Assembly: GCA_017449285.1 (NCBI GenBank)
Contig: JAFSJX010000009.1
Coordinates: 62,001-126,000, forward strand
From: Treponema sp.
GTDB lineage: Bacteria; Spirochaetota; Spirochaetia; Treponematales; Treponemataceae
Direction: 5' to 3'
Length of the DNA: 64,000 bases
The notes under the pieces were generated by a model. It was not told the origin of the DNA. It saw only the letters and a list, made by a program, of their open reading frames with translations, and did no database searches. Shown one piece after another: positions 10,101 through 18,013 of the stretch (position 1 is the first letter of the stretch; every line of letters begins with the position of its first letter). Position numbers and translations under genes: made by a program.

Positions 10101-10486
10101 AACCAGATTTTGCTTCCGTTCAGATTTTTGTACAGATTGCGCTGAATACCAAGTGCGTCGGTGTATCGGCTTGCGCCTGTGCTGAACAAATTTTCAAACG
10201 GCTGCCAGATGATTCCACGCTTTCCTTCGCTTTTGATTTTAATTATCGTGACTGAGCCGGTCGTTCCTTTCGCGTCCTGAATTTTGTCGCATGTGTAATA
10301 GGGGAAAATCGGGTAGTCGCAGTTTTTTCTTCCGGCGGAAATGCCACCCTGCGCCCAGCAAAAATTCCACACATCGCAGGAACTGGTGATGGTCATAAAA
10401 AAATCATCCATCGCGTCAAAATTTTCTATCTTGTAAAATGCCTCGCCATCCAAAAATACCTGTTCGCCGCTCACGTGTTTTCTCAT
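7145..10486 (-). CDS. Long GH94 phosphorylase, 1,2-beta-oligoglucan phosphorylase-like
   Basis: Predicted cytoplasmic inverting phosphorylase, 1,113 residues. It is much longer than cellobiose phosphorylases (about 800) and matches the length class of 1,2-beta-oligoglucan phosphorylases. Recognisable stretches are the N-terminal beta-domain (GGISAGRKNCDYPIFPYYTC near 48-67), the central GH94 catalytic region (RHGDPSRPWNRFNIDLLD near 435) and the C-terminal TFYGYEGLGCIYWHMV. It would cleave beta-glucan oligosaccharides with phosphate, giving alpha-glucose-1-phosphate. The stop is directly adjacent to and converges with the GH3 stop (7144/7145, no spacer). Start ATG 10486 has GGAGGAAGAC upstream. 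The GH94 assignment is firm; the linkage specificity rests on length, remembered sequence style and neighbours, and cellodextrin or laminaribiose activity cannot be excluded. Confidence 0.75.
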   Translation of the reverse strand: MRKHVSGEQVFLDGEAFYKIENFDAMDDFFMTITSSCDVWNFCWAQGGISAGRKNCDYPIFPYYTCDKIQDAKGTTGSVTIIKIKSEGKRGIIWQPFENLFSTGASRYTDALGIQRNLYKNLNGSKIWFEEINLMAGISYRYGWTSSAKYGLVKMTRVENLTDRKVILTVLDGARNIMPTSCDASIQTTKSVLLDAYKKAEVDEDSNVALFSLSSIVTDKAEPSESLTTNVSWFTTKDPVILSENAVNFFLSDKTEQLLDEPKELHGKRGECYIIHESELVGKSAECWEQVFDTDYDIFRLVALKDQIKHRDEAWKLLLEDMMLTEAKLIENIAAADGVQTSGNEIGDLHHRTNVMFNSMRGGIFADEGNIRIADFIIFARHRNKQAGTALELLLKSSSLFSQEQVSHSALKEVIFATGNPQFKRLFLEYLPLTFSRRHGDPSRPWNRFNIDLLDSNGNDKINYEGNWRDIFQNWEALVWSYPEYAEHICAVFVNTMTVEGYNPYRISRDGLDWEVPEEGNPWAQFGYWGDHQVIYLQKLLEFMAKYDKQRLISMMNEALFSTANIPYRIKTYKEILADPRNSINFDYDLDAKVREQANRLGTDARCLLRADDSLQLTTLATKLTQLILAKLLNHVPEAGIWMNTQRPEWNDANNALAGYGTSVVTMCYLHRMLSFLIRLCKKSGTAFAVEKTVAQTLEKTAALYQQFYADAKNGISSKARKTFTDAIGALFEQERDVLYQTGFSDSYQQIESANFVKMLTIFADAIKNSIQANKRADGLFHAYNSLVISATDINVVNLKLMLEGQVAILSCDILTKAEKKSLTEKMRKSDLFEERQHSYMLYPNSRLPDFTEKNAIQKDDVAELELFIERSKGAVLKADMNGIYHFNALFRNADVMKSFLTTLEESQKPNETEEKLLFALYEKIFNHQSFTGRSGTFYGYEGLGCIYWHMVSKLLLAVRENITEPKDSLLPFYKDVKKGLGSSKTPAEYGAFPFDPYSHTPYGQGARQPGMTGQVKEEILTRWKELGVDIQDGQAVFMPAYLEKNELDYDGQLHFTWCGTSIVYDAKQSEPMVVAYNDGKKSVFDGTVLPQKESRLLFTRSGKITEVRISTK

Positions 10487-10545
10487 GTCTTCCTCCGCAA
10501 TACATTTTTGTCATGTTCACTTTGATTATTGCCGTAGCCGTATGA

Positions 10546-10616
10546 AAAAAAATATCAAAAATCGTTTCTTAATATTAAAATATTGTCGTAACTAATGGCA
10601 AAAAACAGATATTTTT
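10546..10616. promoter_or_regulatory. Divergent control region of GH94 and GH5 with inverted GATATTTTT elements
   Basis: The 203-base AT-rich gap between the GH94 and GH5 genes contains AAAAAAATATCAAAAATC at 10546-10563, identical over 18 bases to 3418-3435 upstream of the CUT1 operon, and an oppositely oriented GATATTTTT at 10608-10616. Each copy therefore faces one of the two divergent genes. No convincing -35/-10 pair is visible for either gene, which fits activator control. Confidence 0.4.
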
Positions 10617-10689
10617 TGCAAATTTTTGCTATCGCTTTTAAAAAAGCGGTTGTATACAAAGAATATAACAGAATAAAGGGAGTAAGAAA

Positions 10690-11901
10690 ATGAAGAGAAT
10701 AGTTGCTGCTGCTTTTCTCGTGCTGATTTCGCTTTCTGCGTTTGCGGGAGAAAAATATCTTTTCAATGCAAAAAAGGCTGTCAAAGACAAAAAATCGATT
10801 CCGTTCAACACTGAAATTTCTGCCGTGGATTTGGTAAAGAATATGAAATGTGGCTGGAATTTGGGAAATACGCTGGACGCAAACGGTAAGCCCGGTTTGA
10901 TTTCTGAATTAAGCTGGGGTCAGCCAGAAACGACTAAGGCAATGTTTGACGCAATCGCCATCGCAGGGTTCAAGACAATCCGTATTCCGTGCAGTTGGGC
11001 AAACCACATCATCGACAACAATTACACGATTGACCCTGCATGGATGAAGCGCGTAAAGCAGATTGTGGATTGGGCGATTGCCGACGGGTTGTATGTTATT
11101 CTGAATGACCACCACGACAACTATGAGCGCGAAAATTTAATTCCCCGCTGCAAAGGCTACTATCCCAGTTCGCTCAACTACAACGAATCCATGCTCTTCC
11201 TTAAAAATGTGTGGGCACAGATTTCGCTTGCGTTCAACAAGGGCTACGACGAGCATTTGATTTTTGAGGTGCTGAATGAACCGCGTCTTCGGGGACATGA
11301 GCATGAATGGTGGTATAACGCTGGCTGTACGGTCTGCAAGGACGGCGCGAGCAATCTGAACAAACTGAACCAACTTGCACTTAACGCCATCCGCGATTCC
11401 GGCAAAAACAACGCCAAGCGGTTCGTCATGGTCACTGGGCTTGCCGCCTCAATCAATTCGTATCAGGCAGACGAGTCATGGAAAATGCCGCAGGACACAG
11501 AAGAAGGTCGGCTGATTATTTCCGTGCATATGTATTCTCCCTATCCGTTCGCAATGGAAAATCCCGGTGTCTCTACTTTTGAGGAAAAACACACCGCCGA
11601 ACTTGCGTACAATTTTGACTGGCTGAATGAACGTTTCGCCTCCAAAGGAATTCCCGTGGTGATTGGTGAATACGGGGCGACCAACAAGAACAATACGGAA
11701 GAGCGCGTAAAATGGTTCAAGTATTTTGTGGGCGAATCTGCTAAATACGGCATGGTCACCTGTCTGTGGGATAACGGAGACGCAAATGCCAACAATACGT
11801 TTGAAGAAAAATTTGGCTTCTTCAATAGAAAGACCTTGACATGGTACTTTCCCGAAATTATTGAGACGATTGTAAAAGAAAGCGAAAAACTGAAAAACTA
11901 A
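10690..11901 (+). CDS. Exported GH5 endoglucanase
   Basis: Secreted beta-glucanase, 403 residues. Residues 1-19 (MKRIVAAAFLVLISLSAFA) are a signal peptide with an AFA cleavage site and no lipobox. The GH5 TIM-barrel covers about 45-395: GWNLGNTLDA near 57, RIPCSW near 98, acid/base in EVLNEPR (Glu about 197) and nucleophile in VIGEYGA (Glu about 324). The pattern is closest to subfamily GH5_4 (endo-beta-1,4-glucanase, xyloglucanase, lichenase). AAAGGGAGTAAGAAA precedes the ATG. No carbohydrate-binding module or dockerin is attached. It probably makes the oligosaccharides that the adjacent importer and phosphorylases use. Confidence 0.92.
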   Translation: MKRIVAAAFLVLISLSAFAGEKYLFNAKKAVKDKKSIPFNTEISAVDLVKNMKCGWNLGNTLDANGKPGLISELSWGQPETTKAMFDAIAIAGFKTIRIPCSWANHIIDNNYTIDPAWMKRVKQIVDWAIADGLYVILNDHHDNYERENLIPRCKGYYPSSLNYNESMLFLKNVWAQISLAFNKGYDEHLIFEVLNEPRLRGHEHEWWYNAGCTVCKDGASNLNKLNQLALNAIRDSGKNNAKRFVMVTGLAASINSYQADESWKMPQDTEEGRLIISVHMYSPYPFAMENPGVSTFEEKHTAELAYNFDWLNERFASKGIPVVIGEYGATNKNNTEERVKWFKYFVGESAKYGMVTCLWDNGDANANNTFEEKFGFFNRKTLTWYFPEIIETIVKESEKLKN

Positions 11902-11932
11902 AAGATAGAAAAATAAAACAGGGGACCTTCTT

Positions 11933-13834
11933 TTGAAGAAGATTGCGTTGCTGGTACAGGATTTGGACTCTGATTACTTTACCTATATGGTAGAGGGTGC
12001 AAAACGCTATTGTGATGAGCGTGGTTACCGGCTGCATATCTTTATAATTCGCGGCAAAAACTGGAGTCATGGTTCTTTTGACTATCAGTTTTATGCGGCC
12101 GTTAAGTTGGCGACAAAAGAAAATGTGGACGGTATTCTGCTTGCCACCAACACCTACTGTCAGAACGCGCCCGAATCAAAACGAGTCGCGCTGGTAAAGG
12201 AATTTTCCTATCTTCCGCTGGTCAGTATTGGCGCGATTATTCCTGGAGTGGCAAGCGTTGTTTCCGACAACAAATCTGCATTCAAGGCGATGCTGAATCA
12301 TCTTGCTGACGACCACCACAAAAAAAATATCGTTCTGATGATGCCCGTTTCTACTTCGGTTGACATTATCGTGCGGCGGCAAGCGTATGAGGAATTTTTG
12401 AGAGAGCGTGGCATTACGCTGGATAAGTCAAAAATCATCTACGCTGATTACACGTATGAAGATTCGCGCGAAAGTCTTGTGCATATTTGTCCGCGCAAAG
12501 AGGACGTGTATTTTGACGCAATCGTTACCTGTAGCGATGACCTTGCGTTCGGCTGTATTGCCTATTTCCGCGACCTAGGCGTTTCTGTTCCCGAAGAAGT
12601 TGCGGTAACAGGATTTGACAACCAGCGGCGATGTTTGTATTCTGACCCGGAATTGACAAGCATTGACCAGCAGATTGCGCTTCAGGCATATAAAGCAATG
12701 GAACTTTTGGACGAGCAGTTTAAACATTCCTCCGCACCGTCTGCCGCGCTTTCCATTCCGTCCATCCCGCAGTATCGCGAGTCTTGTGGTTGTCCTAAAT
12801 GTCAGACAAAGGAAGACCGACGGAATAAATTTGACACCGAAGAATTGATTTTGCGCCGCAAGGAAGTTGTAGCGCACTTTCACTTTTTTTTGCAGGAGAT
12901 GCAGGCTTCCCTTTCTCTTACGGAATTCAAACTGCTGCTTATCCGCAATTTGCGCGACTACGGCATAGAGTCGTGTGTTATCTGTCTGTATGATGACCCT
13001 ATGTACTACGGCAAAAATGATGACTTTACGTTGCCCGATTCTGCAAAAGTGCTGATTGCGTTTAATTCCGAAGGCTATTACGAAAATTTGGAATCTGCGG
13101 AAACAAATCCGCGCATACAAATGATTCCGCGGGGATTTCAGTTTGAAAAAGGCAAGTCTGTCGTGGTTTCGAGTCTGTTCAACACGTCATTTCAGTACGG
13201 CTACGTTGCCTACACACCGGGAAACATTGAGCCGCGTATGTACGAATTGATTTTCAGTGCGACAGGCATCGCATTGGCTTCAAACCGCTTGCTTTCGCTT
13301 AAAGATGCGGAGACAAAAATGCTTGCTGACGTAAATCAGAACTTAAAGGCCGCTTCCGTAACCGATGATTTGACCGGTGTATTCAATCGCGGCGGCTTTT
13401 TGAAATATGGAGTTCGTATTATTGAGGCAACGGTAAAAGACGGCAGAGGCGGTGCAGTCATCTTTGGCGACATGGATCATCTGAAAAAAATCAATGATGA
13501 CTATGGGCATGACGTGGGAGACACCGCAATTCAGGCAGAAGTGTCCGTCCTCAAAAAAGTGCTGGGAGATTCCGATGTGATTGGTCGCATGGGCGGGGAT
13601 GAATTTGCCATTGTCGCTCCGGGACTGACTGAATCAGGCTTCCGACAAATGACTTCCCGCCTTGAAAATGAAACCGATGTCTACAATAGCACCGCCAGTC
13701 AGCCGTTCACGCTTTCCATCAGTCTTGGGGTCGCCTATTTTACTCCCGATGACTGCGATTTAAACGCGCTCCTCAAACGCGCCGATGAACGCCAGTATGA
13801 GCAAAAACGTGAGCATCACAAGGCGCGTGCGTAA
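11933..13834 (+). CDS. LacI-type sugar-sensor domain fused to GGDEF diguanylate cyclase
   Basis: Cytoplasmic 633-residue protein starting at TTG 11933 (MKKIALLVQDLDSDYF) with AGGGGACCTTC upstream. Residues 1-275 have the periplasmic-binding-protein-like fold of LacI regulators but no DNA-binding helix-turn-helix. A Cys cluster (CGCPKC) follows near residue 287, then a poorly conserved linker domain to about 450. Residues 470-630 are a GGDEF domain with an intact GGDEF signature (554-558) preceded by SVTDDLTGVFNRGGF. The RxxD product-inhibition site is absent (GDSD at the equivalent place). It should make c-di-GMP in response to a small ligand, plausibly a sugar. It follows GH5 by 31 bases and is probably co-transcribed with it. 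Confidence 0.85.
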   Translation: MKKIALLVQDLDSDYFTYMVEGAKRYCDERGYRLHIFIIRGKNWSHGSFDYQFYAAVKLATKENVDGILLATNTYCQNAPESKRVALVKEFSYLPLVSIGAIIPGVASVVSDNKSAFKAMLNHLADDHHKKNIVLMMPVSTSVDIIVRRQAYEEFLRERGITLDKSKIIYADYTYEDSRESLVHICPRKEDVYFDAIVTCSDDLAFGCIAYFRDLGVSVPEEVAVTGFDNQRRCLYSDPELTSIDQQIALQAYKAMELLDEQFKHSSAPSAALSIPSIPQYRESCGCPKCQTKEDRRNKFDTEELILRRKEVVAHFHFFLQEMQASLSLTEFKLLLIRNLRDYGIESCVICLYDDPMYYGKNDDFTLPDSAKVLIAFNSEGYYENLESAETNPRIQMIPRGFQFEKGKSVVVSSLFNTSFQYGYVAYTPGNIEPRMYELIFSATGIALASNRLLSLKDAETKMLADVNQNLKAASVTDDLTGVFNRGGFLKYGVRIIEATVKDGRGGAVIFGDMDHLKKINDDYGHDVGDTAIQAEVSVLKKVLGDSDVIGRMGGDEFAIVAPGLTESGFRQMTSRLENETDVYNSTASQPFTLSISLGVAYFTPDDCDLNALLKRADERQYEQKREHHKARA

Positions 13835-13862
13835 CCATTTTCGTATCGATAAAAAATATTCG

Positions 13863-13891
13863 TTGATAAATCGCGGATTCACCCTTATAAT
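13863..13891 (+). promoter_or_regulatory. Sigma-70 promoter of GGDEF gene, predicted leaderless
   Basis: TTGATA (13863-13868), a 17-base spacer and a perfect TATAAT (13886-13891). The ATG of the GGDEF gene begins seven bases after the -10 box (spacer AAAGAT), so transcription is expected to start at or within a base of the start codon. There is no Shine-Dalgarno sequence. Confidence 0.75.
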
Positions 13892-13897
13892 AAAGAT

Positions 13898-15277
13898 ATG
13901 GATTTTCAAACTATCGTAGATTCTTATGGAATGGCCGCCGCAGTCCTTTCGGTTGAAAAAACGGAAGACGGGCATTATGGCGACATTCGGATTGTGCGAG
14001 CGAATGAGATGTACAAAAAAATTATGGGCGACGGCTACCACGATAATATGGTGTATTCGGAACTGATTCCCAAAGAGCCGAATTTTGAGGATTTTTGCTA
14101 TCGCTGTGCCGTTCATAAGCAACATCTTCATGCGTATGTGGATACAAAATCAATGGGCGTATGGACTGACGGCACGTATATTCCGCTTGCCCCAAAATTT
14201 GATGAGGGCAATCTGTGTTATTTTCTGTTTTTCTTTGAATTCACCAAAGCCCCTGATTCTGAAAAAATGTCAAACATCTCCGCCGAAACCGCACCGCTTG
14301 TCATTCAGACATGCATAAATCTTCGTGGTTCTGAAAATTTTTATGAGAGCATGAATACGGTCATCGCGGACATCCAGAAAAAAACGGAATCATTCTGCAG
14401 CTGCATATTTATGATTGACAAGGAAAAAAGGAAATTTGCCCCGCTCTGCGCAAAATTCAGCACTGATGAAGTGACCATAGAGGATTTTCTGCCCTTTTTT
14501 ACGCCCGAAGTCGTTTTTTCGTGGGAAGATACGCTGAAAAATCGTGACGACATCATCATAAAAGATGAATTTGACCTTGCCGAACTGGAAAAAATAAATC
14601 CCGTCTGGACAAAAAGTCTGCGTGACGCACAGGTAAAAAATCTCGTGCTTGTTTCGCTCTCACAGGGAAAAAAGATGTTCGGCGTTCTGTTCATCACCAA
14701 TTTCAATGTGGAACGGATTGTTGATATCAAAGAATTCGTGGAGTTGACGGCATTTTTTCTTTCCTCAGAGATTGCGAACAATGATCTGATGGAGCGGTTG
14801 GAATACCTGAGCAATGTGGATTCTCTTACAGGCGTGCGAAACCGAAACTCCATGAATGCGCGGGTGGACAGCCATGTGAATAAAGAAATGACGGTTCATA
14901 CGCCATACGGTGTTATTTTTGCGGATTTGAACGGACTGAAGCAGTGCAATGACTCTGGCGGACACGAGGCTGGCGACCGTCTCCTAAAAGATGCGGCAAA
15001 ACTGCTGAAAAAGCATTTTGATGGCGATGAGATTTATCGTTCTGGCGGAGATGAATTTGTCATTATCGTTCCGAACTGCAAGAAAGACGTTTTTGAAAAA
15101 CGTGTCGCCCAACTGCGTACAGAAACAGGTTACGGCGCAGAAATCAGTTTTGCAATCGGTGCAGACTGGACTGATGACGAAAAAGAATTGCGCCACTGTA
15201 TGAGTATTGCAGATGGGGCGATGTATGCAGACAAAAATGAATTTTATCGTCTGCATCCTGACAAAGCCCGAAAATAA
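13898..15277 (+). CDS. GGDEF diguanylate cyclase with PAS-like and GAF-like sensor regions
   Basis: Cytoplasmic 459-residue protein. Residues 1-110 look PAS-like, residues 125-290 GAF-like (hydrophobic strands such as KNLVLVSLSQGKKMFGVLFI), and 300-450 form the GGDEF domain with SNVDSLTGVRNRNSM, FADLNGLKQCND and SGGDEF (GGDEF at 383-387). No RxxD inhibitory site precedes the signature (FDGD instead), so feedback inhibition may be missing. No membrane spans. ATG 13898 is the first in-frame ATG and sits where the mRNA should begin. It follows the sensor-GGDEF gene by 63 bases but has its own strong promoter. Confidence 0.88.
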   Translation: MDFQTIVDSYGMAAAVLSVEKTEDGHYGDIRIVRANEMYKKIMGDGYHDNMVYSELIPKEPNFEDFCYRCAVHKQHLHAYVDTKSMGVWTDGTYIPLAPKFDEGNLCYFLFFFEFTKAPDSEKMSNISAETAPLVIQTCINLRGSENFYESMNTVIADIQKKTESFCSCIFMIDKEKRKFAPLCAKFSTDEVTIEDFLPFFTPEVVFSWEDTLKNRDDIIIKDEFDLAELEKINPVWTKSLRDAQVKNLVLVSLSQGKKMFGVLFITNFNVERIVDIKEFVELTAFFLSSEIANNDLMERLEYLSNVDSLTGVRNRNSMNARVDSHVNKEMTVHTPYGVIFADLNGLKQCNDSGGHEAGDRLLKDAAKLLKKHFDGDEIYRSGGDEFVIIVPNCKKDVFEKRVAQLRTETGYGAEISFAIGADWTDDEKELRHCMSIADGAMYADKNEFYRLHPDKARK

Positions 15278-15280
15278 ATT

Positions 15281-15316
15281 AGGTCTGTTCTGAAACTGAA
15301 CTTCCCGAACAGACCT
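15281..15316. terminator. Bidirectional terminator-like hairpin
   Basis: Perfect 10-bp inverted repeat AGGTCTGTTC / GAACAGACCT (15281-15290 with 15307-15316) between the convergent GGDEF and GH94 genes. There is no long T-tract on either strand, so efficiency is uncertain. Confidence 0.5.
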
Positions 15317-15340
15317 ATTCTCTCGACCCAAAAAGCCTTT

Positions 15341-17752
15341 TTACATCACCAGTTTGATTTCTGTTGTGGCGGTCAATTTTGTGGCGGGTATGTAATTGTC
15401 CGATAGTTTCTCACCATTGACATAACATTCTTTCCAGCCGCTCTGTACGCCGTCAGGATTTTCCACGGTGATTTTAAGTTTTTTGCCACGGAACGTTTTT
15501 TCCATGCTGAATGATTTCCAGTCTTTGGGAACAGACGGCGCAATGCGAAGTCCGCCAAAATCAGGACGCATACCAAGAATACCTTCCACGCAGCCTACCA
15601 TTACCGTAGATGCCGTTCCCGTAAGCCAATGCACATGAGAACGACCAAAATGCGGGCTGTCTTTGCCTTCGGTGAACTGACCGTAGCAGTATGGTTCCAG
15701 TTTGCGGATTTCAGCACAATCGTTCTGTGCGGACGGAGCATTTTCCTTGAAGTATTGGAATGCCTGTTCGCCGTGACCGCGCAAGGCTTCTGCAAGGATA
15801 ATCCATCCCTGTGACTGAGAGAAAATACCCGCATTCTCTTTTACGCCCGCATTGTAAATAACCGCAAGCGCACCCTCAAATGCGTGAGAGTGATAGGGCG
15901 GATTCATCAAAATTGCACCATACTTGGTATTCAGTTGTTTTTGCACGGAATCCAATGCCTTGTCTGCCTGCTCATCGTTTGCCAAGCCCGAAATAACTGC
16001 CCAACTCTGCGGGTTCAGCCACATATTTGCCTCTGGGTCGGTACGTTTTCCGATTGTTTCTCCTGCTTCGGTAAAGCCACGGATAAAGCGGTCTTCGTTC
16101 CAGCACAGGTTGTTGAGCAGCGTCTTGAATTCAGCCTGTTTCTTTTCGATGAAGGCGATGTAATCCGTGTCCTTCTTGTATTCGGCAAAGGAGCGGATAA
16201 CCGCCATCGCATAATAATACTGGAATGCCACAAAAGTTGACTCGCCATTTTTACCCAGACGCAGGCAGTCGTTCCAGTCGGCGTACAATCCGGCGGGAAG
16301 TCCGTGCGGACCTAAGCGTTCCATTGAGAACTGGATTGCGCGCTTTAAATGCTCGTAGACCGTACCGCTGTCCTTGTTTGCGAACGGAATTACTTCGTCG
16401 ATGAACGCAAGGTTTCCTGTTTCCGCGACATATTTGTAGACCGTGGGGAAAAGCCACAGCGCATCGTCGGCGCGGTAGGCGGGGTGTCCTGTTTCTTTCA
16501 CATAAGAAGCGTCATCGGGCGTGTCCTCGTGCCCCGCGTTGTGCGTAAATTTGACCAGCGGAAGCCCGCCACCATTATCAACCTGCGCGGAAAGCATGAA
16601 GCGGATTTTTTCCACCGCCATTTCCGGCGCCAAGTGAATGATACCCTGAATGTCCTGCACGGTGTCGCGGTAGCCGTAGCCGTTGCGCAGTCCGCAGTAG
16701 ATGAATGAGGCGGCGCGAGACCAAATGAATGTCATGAAGCAGTTGTAGGCGTTCCACGTGTTAATCATCGTGTTGAACGCTTCGCTCGGCGTGTTCACCT
16801 GAAAATTTTCGAATTTGCCGTGCCACCATGCAATCAGTTCTGCCAGTTCTTTTTGGCAGGTCGCGTTCACATCTGTATAGCGGGCGATAATCTGTTCTGC
16901 CTCGTCTGTGTATTTCATTCCCACGATAAAGGCGATTGCTTTTTCTTCGCCTGGTTTCAGTTCTATTACGGTTGAAAGCGAGCCACAGGAATTCTCATTG
17001 TAGGAAAGTTTGTTTCCCAAGTCACCTGTTTCTACACCAATAGGATTTCCGTAGCCGTGATACAGCCCCAAGAATTCCTCTTTGTCGCCGCAATAAGAAG
17101 AGACCGTGTTTCCTGCCAGACCAAAGAAACGTTCCGTTACTATTTTGTTGTCCACGGGCTTATTTTTTTCCACGTCGGCAAGATTTCCGTGAACCTGCTG
17201 CATAATGCGGTTTTTCTCAAAAAGTGTGCGCGTGATAAAGAGAGAATACTGCAAGTTCACCTGATCCTGCTCGTAGTTTGAATTGTTGGTGAATTCTGCA
17301 TAGCCGGTAAGGGTGAGGCGACGCGTTTTTCCGCTGTCATTCCGCACTTTCAGCTGCCATACTTCATAAGACTGGTTCAACGGCACATAGTACAACGCTT
17401 CAGAATGAATGCCCGCATAGTCAGCAAGCATCTTTGTGTAGGCAGTGCCGTGGCGACATTCGCTCTTGTATTCTTTTAAATCTTTTCCCACTGGCTGCCA
17501 TGATGCTGACCAGAAATCCTTGCTGTCATTGTCACGGATATAGATGTAGCGTCCAGGAGTGTCGCTATTATTGAATATATAGCGCAAAAGTCGTCCGTTC
17601 GCGCCTGATTTGGCAAAACTGTAGCCGCCCGCATTGTTTGAGATGAGCGCGCCGTATTCTGGCGAGCCAAGATAATTTGCCCAGGGAGCGGGCGTATCAG
17701 GGCGGGTAATCACGTATTCTCTGTTCTTGTCATCAAAAAAACCGTATTTCAT
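15341..17752 (-). CDS. GH94 cellobiose phosphorylase-like enzyme
   Basis: Predicted cytoplasmic phosphorylase, 803 residues, typical length for cellobiose phosphorylase: cellobiose + phosphate to alpha-glucose-1-phosphate + glucose. The start is ATG 17752 (MKYGFFDDKNREYVITRPDT) with AAAGGAGAATGT upstream; the longer frame adds 58 unrelated residues. Family stretches include TPAPWANYLG near 19, the catalytic-domain segments RNGYGYRDTVQDIQG near 360 and AYRADDALWLFPTVYKY near 432 (the DD-containing segment holds the expected catalytic Asp), and the C-terminal jelly roll. GATATTTTT (minus strand 17861-17853) and a 12-bp palindrome GCAAAATTTTGC (17840-17851) lie about 90-110 bases upstream. Cellobiose is the best guess; chitobiose-type specificity is unlikely from the neighbours. 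Confidence 0.88.
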   Translation of the reverse strand: MKYGFFDDKNREYVITRPDTPAPWANYLGSPEYGALISNNAGGYSFAKSGANGRLLRYIFNNSDTPGRYIYIRDNDSKDFWSASWQPVGKDLKEYKSECRHGTAYTKMLADYAGIHSEALYYVPLNQSYEVWQLKVRNDSGKTRRLTLTGYAEFTNNSNYEQDQVNLQYSLFITRTLFEKNRIMQQVHGNLADVEKNKPVDNKIVTERFFGLAGNTVSSYCGDKEEFLGLYHGYGNPIGVETGDLGNKLSYNENSCGSLSTVIELKPGEEKAIAFIVGMKYTDEAEQIIARYTDVNATCQKELAELIAWWHGKFENFQVNTPSEAFNTMINTWNAYNCFMTFIWSRAASFIYCGLRNGYGYRDTVQDIQGIIHLAPEMAVEKIRFMLSAQVDNGGGLPLVKFTHNAGHEDTPDDASYVKETGHPAYRADDALWLFPTVYKYVAETGNLAFIDEVIPFANKDSGTVYEHLKRAIQFSMERLGPHGLPAGLYADWNDCLRLGKNGESTFVAFQYYYAMAVIRSFAEYKKDTDYIAFIEKKQAEFKTLLNNLCWNEDRFIRGFTEAGETIGKRTDPEANMWLNPQSWAVISGLANDEQADKALDSVQKQLNTKYGAILMNPPYHSHAFEGALAVIYNAGVKENAGIFSQSQGWIILAEALRGHGEQAFQYFKENAPSAQNDCAEIRKLEPYCYGQFTEGKDSPHFGRSHVHWLTGTASTVMVGCVEGILGMRPDFGGLRIAPSVPKDWKSFSMEKTFRGKKLKITVENPDGVQSGWKECYVNGEKLSDNYIPATKLTATTEIKLVM

Positions 17753-17839
17753 ACATTCTCCTTTGCCATGCACTTTTTTTCTGCGCGCGGACTGTCTCGT
17801 GGTGATTTCATTGTACTTGCGGGAAATGAGCAGAACGTA

Positions 17840-17862
17840 GCAAAATTTTGCGAAAAATATCA
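17840..17862 (-). promoter_or_regulatory. Candidate operator upstream of the second GH94 gene
   Basis: A perfect 12-bp palindrome GCAAAATTTTGC (17840-17851) is directly followed by AAAAATATCA (17853-17862), the element found upstream of the CUT1 operon and of the long GH94 gene in the same orientation relative to the gene. The rest of the 261-base gap to ftsK is AT-rich without other clear signals apart from GATAAT near 17970, a possible ftsK -10. Confidence 0.4.
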
Positions 17863-18013
17863 GAAAAAAGAAGTTATTTTTCCAAGAAGATTTCCATTGA
17901 TTAAAATAAGGAAAAAGATTCCTCAAGATTTCGCCGTCCTAATTTCCTAAATAATTTTTAGCAGAATCCGATAATAAAGAGAAAGAAACACGAAAGGTAT
18001 TTTGGGAGAACCG

